Positions 17,374-26,082 of a stretch of DNA of 64,000 nt are shown piece after piece. The first letter of the stretch is position 1. The number at the start of each line of letters is the position of its first letter. Source of the stretch: Methylobacterium sp. J-026 (GTDB taxonomy: Bacteria; Pseudomonadota; Alphaproteobacteria; Rhizobiales; Beijerinckiaceae); NCBI RefSeq assembly GCF_022829585.1, contig NZ_JAKSYC010000113.1, positions 1 to 64,000 of the forward strand. Reading direction: 5' to 3'. A program made the position numbers and the translations under genes. The notes under the pieces were generated by a model. That model searched no databases. It was not told the origin of the DNA and worked only from the letters and a program-made list of their open reading frames with translations.

Positions 17374-17949
17374 TCAACCGGCATCCGAGAACAGATCGGG
17401 CCGCCGCAATTGCAGAGCGAAGAGGAGCGCGAGCGACTTCATGTCGTTGAGCCCCCCGTCGCGGCTCATGGCGGCGAGTTCCCGGAGCGGAATCTCGTGG
17501 ACCGCCACCGCCTCGCCCTCCGCCGCCAGTCCGCCGCCGGCCCCGGTCCGGTCCTGCGCCCCATAGGCGGCCAGGAACAGGTCCATCCGCTCGGTGGAGA
17601 TTCCGGGCATCGACCAGGCGCTGGCGACGAAGTCGAGCGGACCAAGGCGAAGACCCGTCTCCTCCATCGCCTCGCGCCGCGCCTCGTCCTCGGCCGCCCC
17701 CTCGTCGAGCAGTCCCGCCGGCACCTCCAGGTGGGTCGGCGGACCGTCGGAATAGAGGACCGGGGCGCGGAACTGCGAGACCAGCGTGGCGACCCGCCGG
17801 TCCGGATCGTAGGGCAGGACAGCGACCGCCCGGCCGTGATCCTCGATCTCCCGGGTGATGCGTGTCCCGTCCGCCTGCATCACTTCGGCCACGAGAAAGC
17901 GTGCCCAGCCGTCGTGCACGAGGCGCACGCCCCCGATCCGCAATGCCAT
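17374..17949 (-). CDS. Nudix hydrolase, ADP-ribose pyrophosphatase-like
   Basis: 191 aa from ATG at 17949. The Nudix box is recognisable (GLLDEGAAEDEARREAMEET followed by GL), with the metal-binding REAMEET core. The first Glu of the consensus is Ala, and the spacing to the REAMEET core is one residue shorter. The upstream context (THLEVPAG) and the downstream Pro-Gly (SMPGISTERMDLFLA) match ADP-sugar pyrophosphatases (NudF-like), cytoplasmic enzymes that split ADP-ribose. It lies 38 bp downstream of a TusA-like gene on the same strand, probably co-transcribed. Confidence 0.85.
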   Translation of the reverse strand: MALRIGGVRLVHDGWARFLVAEVMQADGTRITREIEDHGRAVAVLPYDPDRRVATLVSQFRAPVLYSDGPPTHLEVPAGLLDEGAAEDEARREAMEETGLRLGPLDFVASAWSMPGISTERMDLFLAAYGAQDRTGAGGGLAAEGEAVAVHEIPLRELAAMSRDGGLNDMKSLALLFALQLRRPDLFSDAG

Positions 17950-17987
17950 GCCGGCCCCACCCCGCCCATCAGATCCTGACGGATCGT

Positions 17988-18242
17988 TCAGGAATGCGGC
18001 GGCTTCGCGGAGAGCGAGATGCGGAAGCGCAAGCGATCCCCGAGCCGCTCGGCCGCGTCGAGACGGGCGCCCTCCTCGCGCACGAGGTTCGGGATGTCGA
18101 TCATCGCCAGCGGGTCGGTGCAGGTGACCACGAGGGACCGGCCGGCGGGCAGGCGCCGGAGCGCCTTGCGGGTCCGCAGGACCGGCAGCGGGCATTTCAG
18201 CCCGCTCAGGTCGAGGGCGATGCAGTCCGGCTCGTCCCGCAC
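17988..18242 (-). CDS. TusA family sulfur-carrier protein
   Basis: 84 aa. The hallmark CPxP motif is present (LKCPLPVLRTRKAL, Cys17), with the small two-layer fold pattern and IDIPNL. TusA-type proteins carry persulfide sulfur for tRNA thiolation, molybdenum cofactor or other sulfur transfer. It is followed by the Nudix gene. No tusBCD or tusE genes are seen here, so the exact pathway is open. Confidence 0.88.
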   Translation of the reverse strand: MRDEPDCIALDLSGLKCPLPVLRTRKALRRLPAGRSLVVTCTDPLAMIDIPNLVREEGARLDAAERLGDRLRFRISLSAKPPHS

Positions 18243-18372
18243 ACGGCAAACTCCCGCGCCGCCCGCCGGGCCGACGCCGGGAGCCTCATAGCGGACGGCC
18301 CGCGGAAGCGGAATCGCCGGGAAGCGCTCGTCCCGTCAGCCCATCGTCTCGCGGGCGAAAACCGGCCGGCAC

Positions 18373-18699
18373 TCACCACTCGTAGGAACCGAAGGCCGGA
18401 CCGTAATAGCCGGCCGGGTCGGACCAGCTGTAGCGCGGACCGTTGTATCCGTAGTCGAACCCCCGCGGGCGTACCGGCGCGTAGGCGTAACCGTAGCCGA
18501 ACGGCACCGGGTATTGGTACTCGCCGTAGTAGCTGTAGCGCGGCGGTACCCGCGTGACGTCACCGCCGACCGGGCGCCGGCTCTGGCCGACCGGCGCGCG
18601 CCCATAACCGTCGAGCGGCGGGTCGGCGGCCAAGCCGGTACCGGCACTCAACGGAAGGAATGCCACCCCGGCCAGGATGGCGGCGGTGAAGCGGATCAT
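18373..18699 (-). CDS. Secreted Tyr/Gly/Pro-rich protein, unknown
   Basis: 108 aa from ATG at 18699. A signal peptide (MIRFTAAILAGVAFLPLSAG, cleavage near TGLAA) precedes a low-complexity mature part with about 19 Tyr, many Gly, Pro and Arg and almost no Lys (for example YSYYGEYQYPVPFGYGYAY). No Cys is present. Such sequences are probably disordered and envelope-associated. The family is common in Methylobacterium and relatives, as far as recalled, with no known function. Confidence 0.65.
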   Translation of the reverse strand: MIRFTAAILAGVAFLPLSAGTGLAADPPLDGYGRAPVGQSRRPVGGDVTRVPPRYSYYGEYQYPVPFGYGYAYAPVRPRGFDYGYNGPRYSWSDPAGYYGPAFGSYEW

Positions 18700-18795
18700 G
18701 CAACGGTCTCCAATTGGCGGCTGGCTGAGCCTCGGACCGTTCCGATAGCATGCGCGACGTTGAGTCGCGCCTGCGATCACGCCATCAGACAGCCC

Positions 18796-20163
18796 TCAGA
18801 ACACGCATTCCGAGAAGGCGGGCCGCACGCAGGCGCCCCAGCGGCCCTCGTAATCGGCGAGCAGCTCGTCGGCCCGGGTCCTGCCGGCCGCGACGATCGC
18901 TTCGAGCGGCTGGAGGAAGATCGTCTCGTCGCGACCCTCGGCATCGCGCCGGCCGCGGGCACGCAGGCCGGACCGGGCGATCCCCAGCGCCTCGGCCGCG
19001 ACCGCGCCGAGCGTCGTGTTCGCCACCGGGGTCGCGAGCCCGAGGCGCGGCGCAGTCGCCCGCGCGGCCTCCCGGCTGGCCGCGTTCCATCCCTTCACGA
19101 GGTCGAGGGCGGCGTCGAGGGCCGATTCGTCGTAGAGCAGCCCGGTCCAGAACGCGGCCTGCGCGGCGATCATCCCGGGGTCGCCGACATCGGCGCCGCG
19201 CATCTCCAGGAAGCGCTTCAGCCGAACTTCGGGAAAGGCGGTCGAGGCATGGTTCGCCCAGTCGGCCACCGTGGCGTATTCCCCCGGGAGCTGCGGCAGC
19301 CGGCCAGCCATCAGGTCGCGGAATGATGCGCCCGAGACGTCGTGATAGATGTCGCCGCGCTTCACGAAGTACATCGGCATGTCGAGCAGCCAGTCGACAT
19401 AGGCCTCGTAGCCGAACCCGGCCTCGAAGGCGAAGGGCAGCATGCCGGTGCGGTCGGCGTCGGTGTCGCGCCAGATCTCGGAGCGGCGCGACAGGAACCC
19501 GTTCGGCCGGCCATCGGTGAAGGGGGAATTGGCGAACAGCGCGGTGGCGACCGGCTGGAGCGCCAGGGAGGCGCGCATCTTGCGCACCATGTCGGCCTCG
19601 GACGCGAAGTCGAGATTCACCTGCACGGTGGCGGTGCGCAGCATCATGTCGAGGCCGAGGGAGCCGACCTTCGGCATGTAGGACGCCATGATCCGGTAGC
19701 GGCTCTTGGGCATCACCGGGGTCTCGTCGCGACGCCAGCGCGGGCTCATGCCGAGGGTCAGGAAGCCGATGCCCAGGGGATCGGCCACCCGCTTCGTCGC
19801 CGCCAGATGGGTCGCGAGTTCCGCCGCGGTGGCGTGGACGTCGGGCAGCGCCGCCCCGGACAGTTCGAACTGGCCGCCGGGCTCGATCGAGATCGCCCCG
19901 CCCTCCTCGGCCGCCAGGCCGATGATGCTGCCTCGGTCGAGGATCGGCTCCCAGCCGGTCTCCCGGGCGAGTCCCTCCAAGAGGGCGCGAATGCCCCGAT
20001 CCCCGTCATAGGGAACCGGGTCCCGGCCGTCCCGGTAGAACGGGATCTTCTCGTGCTCGGTCCCGATGGCGAACCGCCCGCGCGGCTTCTCGCCCGCCGC
20101 GAACCATTCGATCAGTTCAGCGCGCGTGGTGAGCGGCGTGATGTCGTTGCTGTCGCGCGCCAT
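18796..20163 (-). CDS. gshA: Glutamate--cysteine ligase (class II/plant type)
   Basis: 455 aa, the normal length for the GCS2 family in proteobacteria. Motifs: FAIGTEHEKIPF at the N-terminus, ISIEPGGQFELSG, the acceptor region TATVQVNLDF, and SEIWRDTDADRTGMLPFAF. It joins glutamate and cysteine using ATP in the first step of glutathione synthesis, in the cytoplasm. gshB is not adjacent. The 297 bp upstream (20164-20460) up to rsmE contain no gene and no clear signal. Confidence 0.95.
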   Translation of the reverse strand: MARDSNDITPLTTRAELIEWFAAGEKPRGRFAIGTEHEKIPFYRDGRDPVPYDGDRGIRALLEGLARETGWEPILDRGSIIGLAAEEGGAISIEPGGQFELSGAALPDVHATAAELATHLAATKRVADPLGIGFLTLGMSPRWRRDETPVMPKSRYRIMASYMPKVGSLGLDMMLRTATVQVNLDFASEADMVRKMRASLALQPVATALFANSPFTDGRPNGFLSRRSEIWRDTDADRTGMLPFAFEAGFGYEAYVDWLLDMPMYFVKRGDIYHDVSGASFRDLMAGRLPQLPGEYATVADWANHASTAFPEVRLKRFLEMRGADVGDPGMIAAQAAFWTGLLYDESALDAALDLVKGWNAASREAARATAPRLGLATPVANTTLGAVAAEALGIARSGLRARGRRDAEGRDETIFLQPLEAIVAAGRTRADELLADYEGRWGACVRPAFSECVF

Positions 20164-20460
20164 GCGCTGCCTGCCCGTGCGTCTGAACTGAGCCTATGAT
20201 GTAGGCGCGCCGGGGTTGCTCCGGCGGGTCCGACCGGTCCACCCCGCTCTCACGAACGGGGCCCGGGCGGACACCCGCCCCCGACCCCGACGAGCGCGCG
20301 GCGCGGGCGGCGTCCGCCCACGGACATAGTCGAGGCGCCGGGAACCCACAACGCGGCGCCGTGAACCGGCGGGCTTCGACCCGTCCCATCCCGGGAAACA
20401 ATCGCCGGCTGGCCCCCCTCATGTGCGCCGGCACACATCGATCGGGACGGGGATGCCCCG

Positions 20461-21213
20461 TTACCGGGCGTCGCCGAGCACCGCCTGGACCAGGGCCAGG
20501 ACGGCGACGGCCGCGGTGTCGGCCCGGAGGATCCGCGGTCCCAGGGAGAGGGCGACGGTGTTGGGCCGCGCTCGGATCAGGTCCCGCTCCTCCGCAGAGA
20601 AGCCGCCCTCCGGGCCGACCAGCACGGCGAGCGGCGGCGGCGCAAGCGGATCGGCCGCCGCGGCGAGCGCCCGCACCGGATCGCGTACGGGCGCGTCCTC
20701 GTCGCAGAACACCAGGAGCCGCTCCGGGGCGAGGCCGGCCAGGGCCTCGGGCAGCCGTTCGGGCTCCGGACAGTCGGGGATCGCCAGGATGCCGCATTGC
20801 TCGGCGGCCTCGACGGCGTTGGCGCGCAGCCGGTCCATGTTGACCCGCTCGCCCTGCGTGTACCGCGTGATGACGGGCCGGATCGTACCCGCGCCCATCT
20901 CGACCGACTTCTGCGCGAGGTAATCCAGACGCGCACTCTTCACGGGTGCAAACAGGTAATGGAGGTCGGCGGGCGCGGGCTGCGGGCGGGTCTGCGCGGC
21001 GACGTGCAGGTCGGCGCCCTTTCGCCCGGTCTGGACCAGACGGGCGCGCCACTCGCCGTCGCGGCCGTTGAACACCAGGACGGGATCGTCCGGCCCGCGG
21101 CGCAGCACGGTGAGCAGGTAGTTGGCCTGCGCCCGGTCGAGGGGCAGAATCACGCCCGCGGCGAGATCGGCCGCCACGTGGAGGCGTGGAGCAGTGAAGT
21201 CGTAGGCCGGCAT
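20461..21213 (-). CDS. rsmE: 16S rRNA (uracil-1498-N3)-methyltransferase
   Basis: 250 aa from ATG at 21213 (MPAYDFTAPRLHV), the family's usual N-terminus; an in-frame start at 21270 would add 19 residues. An N-terminal PUA-like domain (LTVLRRGPDD, VFNGRDGEWRA) is followed by a SPOUT methyltransferase domain with the knot motifs LVGPEGGFSAEE and LSLGPRILRADTA. It methylates U1498 of 16S rRNA on the assembled 30S subunit. It is upstream of gshA on the same strand. Confidence 0.93.
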   Translation of the reverse strand: MPAYDFTAPRLHVAADLAAGVILPLDRAQANYLLTVLRRGPDDPVLVFNGRDGEWRARLVQTGRKGADLHVAAQTRPQPAPADLHYLFAPVKSARLDYLAQKSVEMGAGTIRPVITRYTQGERVNMDRLRANAVEAAEQCGILAIPDCPEPERLPEALAGLAPERLLVFCDEDAPVRDPVRALAAAADPLAPPPLAVLVGPEGGFSAEERDLIRARPNTVALSLGPRILRADTAAVAVLALVQAVLGDAR

Positions 21214-21434
21214 GCGGGCGTGGTCGCCCGGCGCCGCCGGCCTGTCAACGCGGGACCGATCCCTCGACATGTTGCGAAAAGGTTACGACGCCTGGTTTTT
21301 CGCGCCGGGCCCACAGCCGCATGGCGTCGCCCGTTTGCCGCTCGATTGACGCCACATTCCTATGGCGAACCCACAGTTACGTGAAGGAAGCCGGCCGCAC
21401 GCGGATTCGGCAGGGTCGTCGAGGGAGTCGCGGG

Positions 21435-21914
21435 ATGGCGAAGAGGAGCTTGGGTCTGGGGGCTGCGGTGCTGGCCGGCACCGTCCTGTTCGGGACGGCG
21501 GCCTTCGCACAGGGCGCCGCGCCGGAATGCGGCGCCATCCAGAAGACCTTGGCCGAGCGCAAGGCGCTGGTCGGGCGGGCCAATGCGGCCTCCCAGACGA
21601 AGAAGAAGATGACGCCGCAGGAAGCCTGCGCCCTGTTCGGGAAGCTTCAGACCAACGGCGCCGAGGGCATGAAGTGGATCACCGCCAACAAGGAATGGTG
21701 CTCGATCCCGGATTCCTTCGCCGAAGGCTTCAAGGCCGACCACATGAAGGTCAGCGGTATCCGCACCAAGATCTGCAGCGTCGCCGCCCAGGCGACCAAG
21801 ATGGAGGCGCAGGCCCGTGCCCAGGCTCAGGCGCAGGCCAATGGCGGCGGCGGCGGCCTGCTCGGAGGCCCGGGCTTGACCGGCAGCTTCAAGCTGCCGC
21901 AGGGCGCTCTGTAA
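21435..21914 (+). CDS. Exported protein with four cysteines, unknown
   Basis: 159 aa from ATG at 21435, with a Sec signal peptide (LGLGAAVLAGTVLFGTAAFAQ). The mature part has four Cys (PECGAIQ, EACALFG, EWCSIPD, KICSVAA), probably two disulfides, and mostly helical charged sequence. A Gln/Ala repeat (about residues 128-138) and a GGGGG linker precede the C-terminus. Similar hypothetical proteins are widespread in Bradyrhizobium-like genomes, as recalled. Location is periplasmic; role unknown. Confidence 0.7.
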   Translation: MAKRSLGLGAAVLAGTVLFGTAAFAQGAAPECGAIQKTLAERKALVGRANAASQTKKKMTPQEACALFGKLQTNGAEGMKWITANKEWCSIPDSFAEGFKADHMKVSGIRTKICSVAAQATKMEAQARAQAQAQANGGGGGLLGGPGLTGSFKLPQGAL

Positions 21915-22002
21915 GCACGTCTGCGAGGCTCACGGATCCGGCGCGGATCCTCCCTCTGCGGCGGGGGAGGATCGAGATGCGGGACGACCGGAGAGCCGAC
22001 CG

Positions 22003-22965
22003 ATGAGCGGGCCACCGACGGGCGGGACGGCGATCGAGGATGGGCGCCCGGCCGACGCCGTCACAGGCCACTGGGTCGAGCGGGTCGCGCCGCGGCCGTG
22101 GCGCCCCTATCTGCGCCTCGCGCGCATCGACCGGCCGGTGGGCTGGTGGCTGCTGCTCCTCCCGTGCTGGTGGTCGGCCGCGCTGGCGGCGATCGCGGCG
22201 GACCAGTCCTTCCCCGATCCCTGGCACTGCCTGCTGTTCCTGATCGGGGCGGTGGCGATGCGCGGGGCGGGCTCGACCTACAACGACATCGCCGACCGCG
22301 ACCTCGACGCGCAGGTCGAGCGCACCCGCCTGCGCCCCCTCCCCTCGGGGCAGATCCGCCCGCGCCATGCCGCCCTGTTCCTGATGGTCCAGGCCCTGGT
22401 CGGGCTGGCGGTGCTCCTGCAGTTCAACGAGCAGGCGATCCTCGTCGGGCTGTGCTCGCTCCTCCCGGTGGCGATCTACCCGTTCATGAAGCGCGTCATG
22501 CCCCTGCCCCAGGCCGTCCTCGGGCTGGCCTTCGCCTGGGGGGCGCTGATGGGCTGGGTCGCGGTCTTCGCCCGCCTCGATGCGCCGGCGCTGCTGCTCT
22601 ACGCGGGCGCGCTGTCCTGGGTGGTCGGATACGATACGATCTACGCGGTGCAGGATATCGAGGACGACGAGATCGCCGGGATCCGCTCCTCCGCCCGCCT
22701 GTTCGGCCGGCATGTGAGAGGCGCCGTCGGCCTGTGCTACGCCCTGGCGGCCCTGTTCGTGGGGCTCGCCGCCTGGGCGGCCGGGGCGGGCCTGATGGGC
22801 TTCCTCGGGGTCGCGGCCTTCGCCGGACATCTTGCCTGGCAGATTCGGTCGCTCAAGGAGCGTGACGGGCGCGGGGCCCTGATGCTGTTCCGGTCGAACC
22901 GGGATGCCGGCCTGATCCTGTTCGCCGGCCTCGCCACGGACGCGCTGCTGCGCGGTCTCGCCTGA
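22003..22965 (+). CDS. ubiA: 4-hydroxybenzoate polyprenyltransferase
   Basis: 320 aa. Two Asp-rich motifs bind the polyprenyl diphosphate through Mg2+: NDIADRDLDAQVERTRLRPL (residues ~92-111) and DIEDDEIAGIRSSARLFG (~218-235). About eight hydrophobic segments span the inner membrane. It attaches the polyprenyl tail to 4-hydroxybenzoate in ubiquinone synthesis. The tail comes from a polyprenyl diphosphate synthase such as that at 61803-62828. A short spacer with an exported-protein gene precedes it. Confidence 0.95.
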   Translation: MSGPPTGGTAIEDGRPADAVTGHWVERVAPRPWRPYLRLARIDRPVGWWLLLLPCWWSAALAAIAADQSFPDPWHCLLFLIGAVAMRGAGSTYNDIADRDLDAQVERTRLRPLPSGQIRPRHAALFLMVQALVGLAVLLQFNEQAILVGLCSLLPVAIYPFMKRVMPLPQAVLGLAFAWGALMGWVAVFARLDAPALLLYAGALSWVVGYDTIYAVQDIEDDEIAGIRSSARLFGRHVRGAVGLCYALAALFVGLAAWAAGAGLMGFLGVAAFAGHLAWQIRSLKERDGRGALMLFRSNRDAGLILFAGLATDALLRGLA

Positions 22966-22980
22966 GCTCCGCCGAAACGG

Positions 22981-23481
22981 TCAGGTGCGGGCGATGATCT
23001 CGTTCTCGCCGCGGAAGATCTGCGGCCGCGCCGGGAGGCGGCCGGTCTTGCGGCGGGTCAGGAACCGCGGGCGGCGGCCGCCGAGCCCGGCATGGCGCCG
23101 CCGGATGCGCACCCGACCGAGGATCACGCGGCCGAGTTGTTCGGTCACGGGGACGCGCACCCCGTCCTCGCGGACGATCATCCGCGCCAGACCGGCGCGG
23201 GCCGCGATGTCGCGCCACACCGCGACCACGTCGTCCTCGTCGAAGCTGCCGAGGCGTTGCAGTTCCTCGCCCTCGGCATCGACCAGGATCAGGCTGAACC
23301 GGTCGGACCCGGTGATCTCGGCATCCTCGACGGCGTAGGCGAGCGCGATCCCGGTGGCCCTGCGGGCGCCGGGGGTGCGGCCGATCACCGGAAGCGGCGA
23401 GACCGTCAGGTGGGGGGGGGCCTCGGCACCCTGCATGCGCTGTCCCGCGTGATGTTCGTCCACGAACGGCGAAGTGTTCAT
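22981..23481 (-). CDS. DUF6101-like protein
   Basis: 166 aa from ATG at 23481 (MNTSPFVDEHHAGQRMQ). A globular mixed sequence (DRFSLILVDAEGEELQRLGSF, DDVVAVWRDIAARAGL) is followed by a strongly basic tail (RVRIRRRHAGLGGRRPRFLTRRK). The match to DUF6101 is from memory of Hyphomicrobiales proteins. The role is unknown; the basic tail might bind nucleic acid or membrane. A run of nine C on the coding strand (23412-23420) near the N-terminus could slip. It is convergent with ubiA, 15 bp away. Confidence 0.65.
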   Translation of the reverse strand: MNTSPFVDEHHAGQRMQGAEAPPHLTVSPLPVIGRTPGARRATGIALAYAVEDAEITGSDRFSLILVDAEGEELQRLGSFDEDDVVAVWRDIAARAGLARMIVREDGVRVPVTEQLGRVILGRVRIRRRHAGLGGRRPRFLTRRKTGRLPARPQIFRGENEIIART

Positions 23482-23841
23482 CGGTCCGGATCCCTTGAGC
23501 AAGTGGCGGCGCCGACCGGGCCGTCCGTTATGCCAAGCAAAATCGCACCCGAACTCCTCCACGCCGCTTAAGAGCCGTCGTTAAGCGATTCTGGACGGCG
23601 CCGTCATTTGCGGAATGCTCAATGCTTCCTTGAATGCTCAACATTTCCTTGCGCGGATTGGTCGTTATCGATTGATCAACCAGCATCCTTGTGGCGGTGC
23701 GGGCGGCGCCGTACAACGGCAGGGTCGGGTGCGCGATCCTTCCGCGCCCGGCCCCCTCAGCCCGAATGCGCGGACGTCCGTTCGACCGGATGCACGGTGC
23801 GGCGGGGCTCTCCGGCCCTCACGGATCTCACGCGGAGCGCG
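23482..23841. repeat. Divergent intergenic region with a 19-bp tandem repeat
   Basis: 360 bp without a convincing gene, between DUF6101 (minus) and the inositol-phosphatase-like gene (plus). Two adjacent 19-bp copies (GAATGCTCAATGCTTCCTT at 23613-23631, GAATGCTCAACATTTCCTT at 23632-23650) match at 16 of 19 positions. The stretch to about 23690 is AT-richer than its surroundings, so this is the likely promoter region. A regulator binding direct repeats is one reading. Confidence 0.45.
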
Positions 23842-24657
23842 ATGCCCGAGCCTCTCACCGACGATGCGGTATCCGCCCTGATGCCGGAGCTGCGCGCCGT
23901 CATGCGCGAGGCCGCCGACATCGCGCGGCCCTTCTTCCGGCCCGGCGGGCAGACCTCCGCCCGGATCTGGTCGAAGGCCGGCGGCTCGCCGGTGACCGAA
24001 GCCGACGTCGCGGTGGACGCCTTCCTGAAGGTCCGCCTCAGCGCGCTCGTACCCCGGGCGGCGTGGCTGTCGGAGGAGACTGCGGACGATCCGGCCCGCC
24101 TCGGCCACGACCTCGTCTGGATCGTCGACCCGATCGACGGGACCCGGGCGTTCCTGTCGGGCCATCCGGATTGGTCGATCGCAGTGGCGCTGCTGGCCGA
24201 CGGCGAGCCGGTGATCGGATTCGTCCACGCGCCGGTCGGCGACGCGGATTACGAGGCGGTGCACGGGCGCGGCGCGACCCGGAACGGCGTACCGATCCGG
24301 GTCGACCCCCGCGCGCGCCTCGCCGGCGCGCGCATCACCGGCCCGAAGCCGATGCTCGACCGCCTGGCACGGGGTGCCGGGCCGAATCCCGACTTTGAAT
24401 CGATCGCCCGGATCCCGTCCCTCGCCCTGCGGCTCGCGCGTGTGGCGGACGGGACCGTCGATATCGGAATGGTGTCCGGTCACGCCCGCGACTGGGACCT
24501 CGCGGCGGCGGACCTCGTCCTGCGGGAGGCCGGCGGGGTCGTCTGCGACTTCACGGGCGCAGCGACCCCCTACAACCGGCCCGACCCGGTTCATGGCGAA
24601 CTCCTCGCCGCCTCGACGGCCCTGCGCGATCCCGTCCTGGCGGCCTGGGGCCGCTGA
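23842..24657 (+). CDS. Inositol monophosphatase family enzyme, likely 3'(2'),5'-bisphosphate nucleotidase
   Basis: 271 aa from ATG at 23842. Li-sensitive phosphatase motifs: VTEADVAVDAFL, SEETADD, DPIDGTRAFLSG and the late WDLAAADLVLREAGG. These Asp and Glu residues bind two or three Mg2+ ions. The segment DLVWIVDPIDGTRAFLSGHP favours CysQ (recycling of 3'-phosphoadenosine 5'-phosphate in sulfate assimilation) over true inositol monophosphatase. The choice is not certain without alignment. It is cytoplasmic or peripheral on the membrane. Confidence 0.85.
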   Translation: MPEPLTDDAVSALMPELRAVMREAADIARPFFRPGGQTSARIWSKAGGSPVTEADVAVDAFLKVRLSALVPRAAWLSEETADDPARLGHDLVWIVDPIDGTRAFLSGHPDWSIAVALLADGEPVIGFVHAPVGDADYEAVHGRGATRNGVPIRVDPRARLAGARITGPKPMLDRLARGAGPNPDFESIARIPSLALRLARVADGTVDIGMVSGHARDWDLAAADLVLREAGGVVCDFTGAATPYNRPDPVHGELLAASTALRDPVLAAWGR

Positions 24658-24678
24658 GGACGGCGGCGCCGGCCGTTG

Positions 24679-24918
24679 TCAGGCCGCCGCAGCGGCTTCG
24701 CGCACCATGACCGCGGCGGGGGCGAGCCCGAGGCGGTCGGCGAGATGCCAGTGCAGTTCCCGTGAGGAATGGTAGTTGTAGGACCGGTCGATCAGGTGAC
24801 TGACATCGATCCCGGTATGGTCCGCGGTCCTGGCCTGGGCCAGCTTGCCGACCCGGAAGGTCGGGGCATCGGTCACCGGTGAACGGATGCCGCGGCGGCG
24901 TGTGTACTCGAACAACAT
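24679..24918 (-). CDS. Small hypothetical protein
   Basis: 79 aa from ATG at 24918 (MLFEYTRRRGIRSPVTDAP); the open frame continues upstream to 25053 but that part is AT-rich leader with a tandem CTTTTCTGG repeat. The protein is mixed and soluble, with a His/Tyr-rich middle (SYNYHSSRELHWHLADRLG) and an Ala-rich end. No family is recognised. It is convergent with the cysQ-like gene, 21 bp away. Confidence 0.5.
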   Translation of the reverse strand: MLFEYTRRRGIRSPVTDAPTFRVGKLAQARTADHTGIDVSHLIDRSYNYHSSRELHWHLADRLGLAPAAVMVREAAAAA

Positions 24919-25157
24919 AAGTGTTTTTCTTTTCTGGTCTTTTCTGGACCGGACGTTCGTACCGCCCGGTATCGTGTTGGGAATTTGCCTCCGGCGCGAC
25001 CTGGGACCGGGCGGTTTCGCCCGGGACGGTAGCTTCGGAAGGGAGAGCCGCATCGTGCGGCCGAATCAGGGTCCCGCCCCGGTCTCCCGCCGGGCGGGAG
25101 CCCCTCGGGCATCGATCCGCGCGGGGGATTGGCGCGGGACCCGCAGAGCCGGATGGA

Positions 25158-25367
25158 TCAGGCTGCCTGCAGGTTGCTGGCGGCGTCCTTGCCGCTGCGC
25201 TTGTCGGTCAGGATCTCGTAAGAGACCCGCTGGCCTTCGATGAGATTGCGCATTCCGGCGCGCTCGACGGCCGAGATGTGAACGAACACGTCCTTGCCGC
25301 CATCGTCGGGCTGGATGAAACCGTAGCCCTTCGTCTCATTGTACCATTTAACAGTGCCGGTATTCAC
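25158..25367 (-). CDS. Cold-shock domain protein (CspA family)
   Basis: 69 aa from GTG at 25367, the only start giving the usual CSD N-terminus ([17 protein letters not shown]). RNP1 (KGYGFI) and RNP2 (VFVHIS) RNA/DNA-binding motifs are intact. It acts as a nucleic-acid chaperone in the cytoplasm. GAGG lies about 9 nt upstream of the GTG. A long leader may lie in the gap 25368-25684, as is typical for cold-shock mRNAs. Confidence 0.93.
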   Translation of the reverse strand: MNTGTVKWYNETKGYGFIQPDDGGKDVFVHISAVERAGMRNLIEGQRVSYEILTDKRSGKDAASNLQAA

Positions 25368-25684
25368 GTATTGTACCTCGTTCGTCCATGGGCCATTCGC
25401 GCGGCACGAGGGCCGCGTGATGCACCACGGTCTTTCTGGATTTGGCCAGGGTGGCGGGGCGCGAGACGCTGAACCGTGTAAAGCGTCAGCCTCGGTGGGT
25501 AGGCCCCCCGAGGACGTATTTAATCGCTGGCTGCGGCCGCAACAAGGCGCCGGCCGCGTATCTTCTGCGTCGCAGGCCGGGACGAAGGCGCGGCCGCGGC
25601 GCGCCGCCCCCTGTGTTTTCGGGCCTCCGCGATGCATATACGGAGTGCGTGCAAGCAGTTACGACGCGCGGCTCTGGACGATAC
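25368..25684. promoter_or_regulatory. Divergent control region of the cold-shock gene and the next gene
   Basis: 317 bp with no convincing gene. It must hold the promoters of the csp gene (minus) and the 25685 gene (plus). No strong -35/-10 pair, palindrome or terminator stands out. The frame of the csp gene stays open across it, but composition argues against coding. Confidence 0.4.
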
Positions 25685-26074
25685 ATGGCAGGCATATCGG
25701 TCTCGCTGGACGGTGCGAACATCCAGCTGTCCTTCCAGAAGGACGATCAAGCGACGGCGGTGGTGATGGATGCCCGGGCCGCCCGCGCCCTGGTGCGCGC
25801 CGTCGGGCAGCTGCTCACGGCGATCGACGACACCGACGAGCCGGACATGACAGACGAGATGGGCGACGAGGACATCGCCATGCTCGAAGTGACGTCCTCG
25901 GCGATCGAGATCGGCACCGACGACGAGGGCCAGGCGGTGGTCGCTCTTCAGGCCGGCGCGTTGCCGCCGTTCCAGCTACGCCTGACCGACGAAGAGGCCC
26001 GCCACGTGGTGACGAGCCTCTCGGAGATCCTCAACGCGCCGCGCGACGTTCGCACCTCGCACGGCGGCCACTGA
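25685..26074 (+). CDS. Acidic hypothetical protein
   Basis: 129 aa from ATG at 25685 (MAGISVSLDGANIQLSFQKDD). Alternating beta-strand-like segments (AVVMDARAARALVRAVGQLL, AIEIGTDDEGQAVVALQAG, FQLRLTDEEARHVVTSL) surround an Asp/Glu-rich stretch near residues 52-66. The protein is acidic and soluble, with no signal peptide. No family is recognised with confidence. It is convergent with the small Pro-rich gene, 8 bp away. Confidence 0.6.
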   Translation: MAGISVSLDGANIQLSFQKDDQATAVVMDARAARALVRAVGQLLTAIDDTDEPDMTDEMGDEDIAMLEVTSSAIEIGTDDEGQAVVALQAGALPPFQLRLTDEEARHVVTSLSEILNAPRDVRTSHGGH

Positions 26075-26082
26075 CGCTCGGA

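Noticed and set aside
23613..23650. CRISPR-like repeat
   Set aside because: Only two adjacent copies without spacers and no cas genes.
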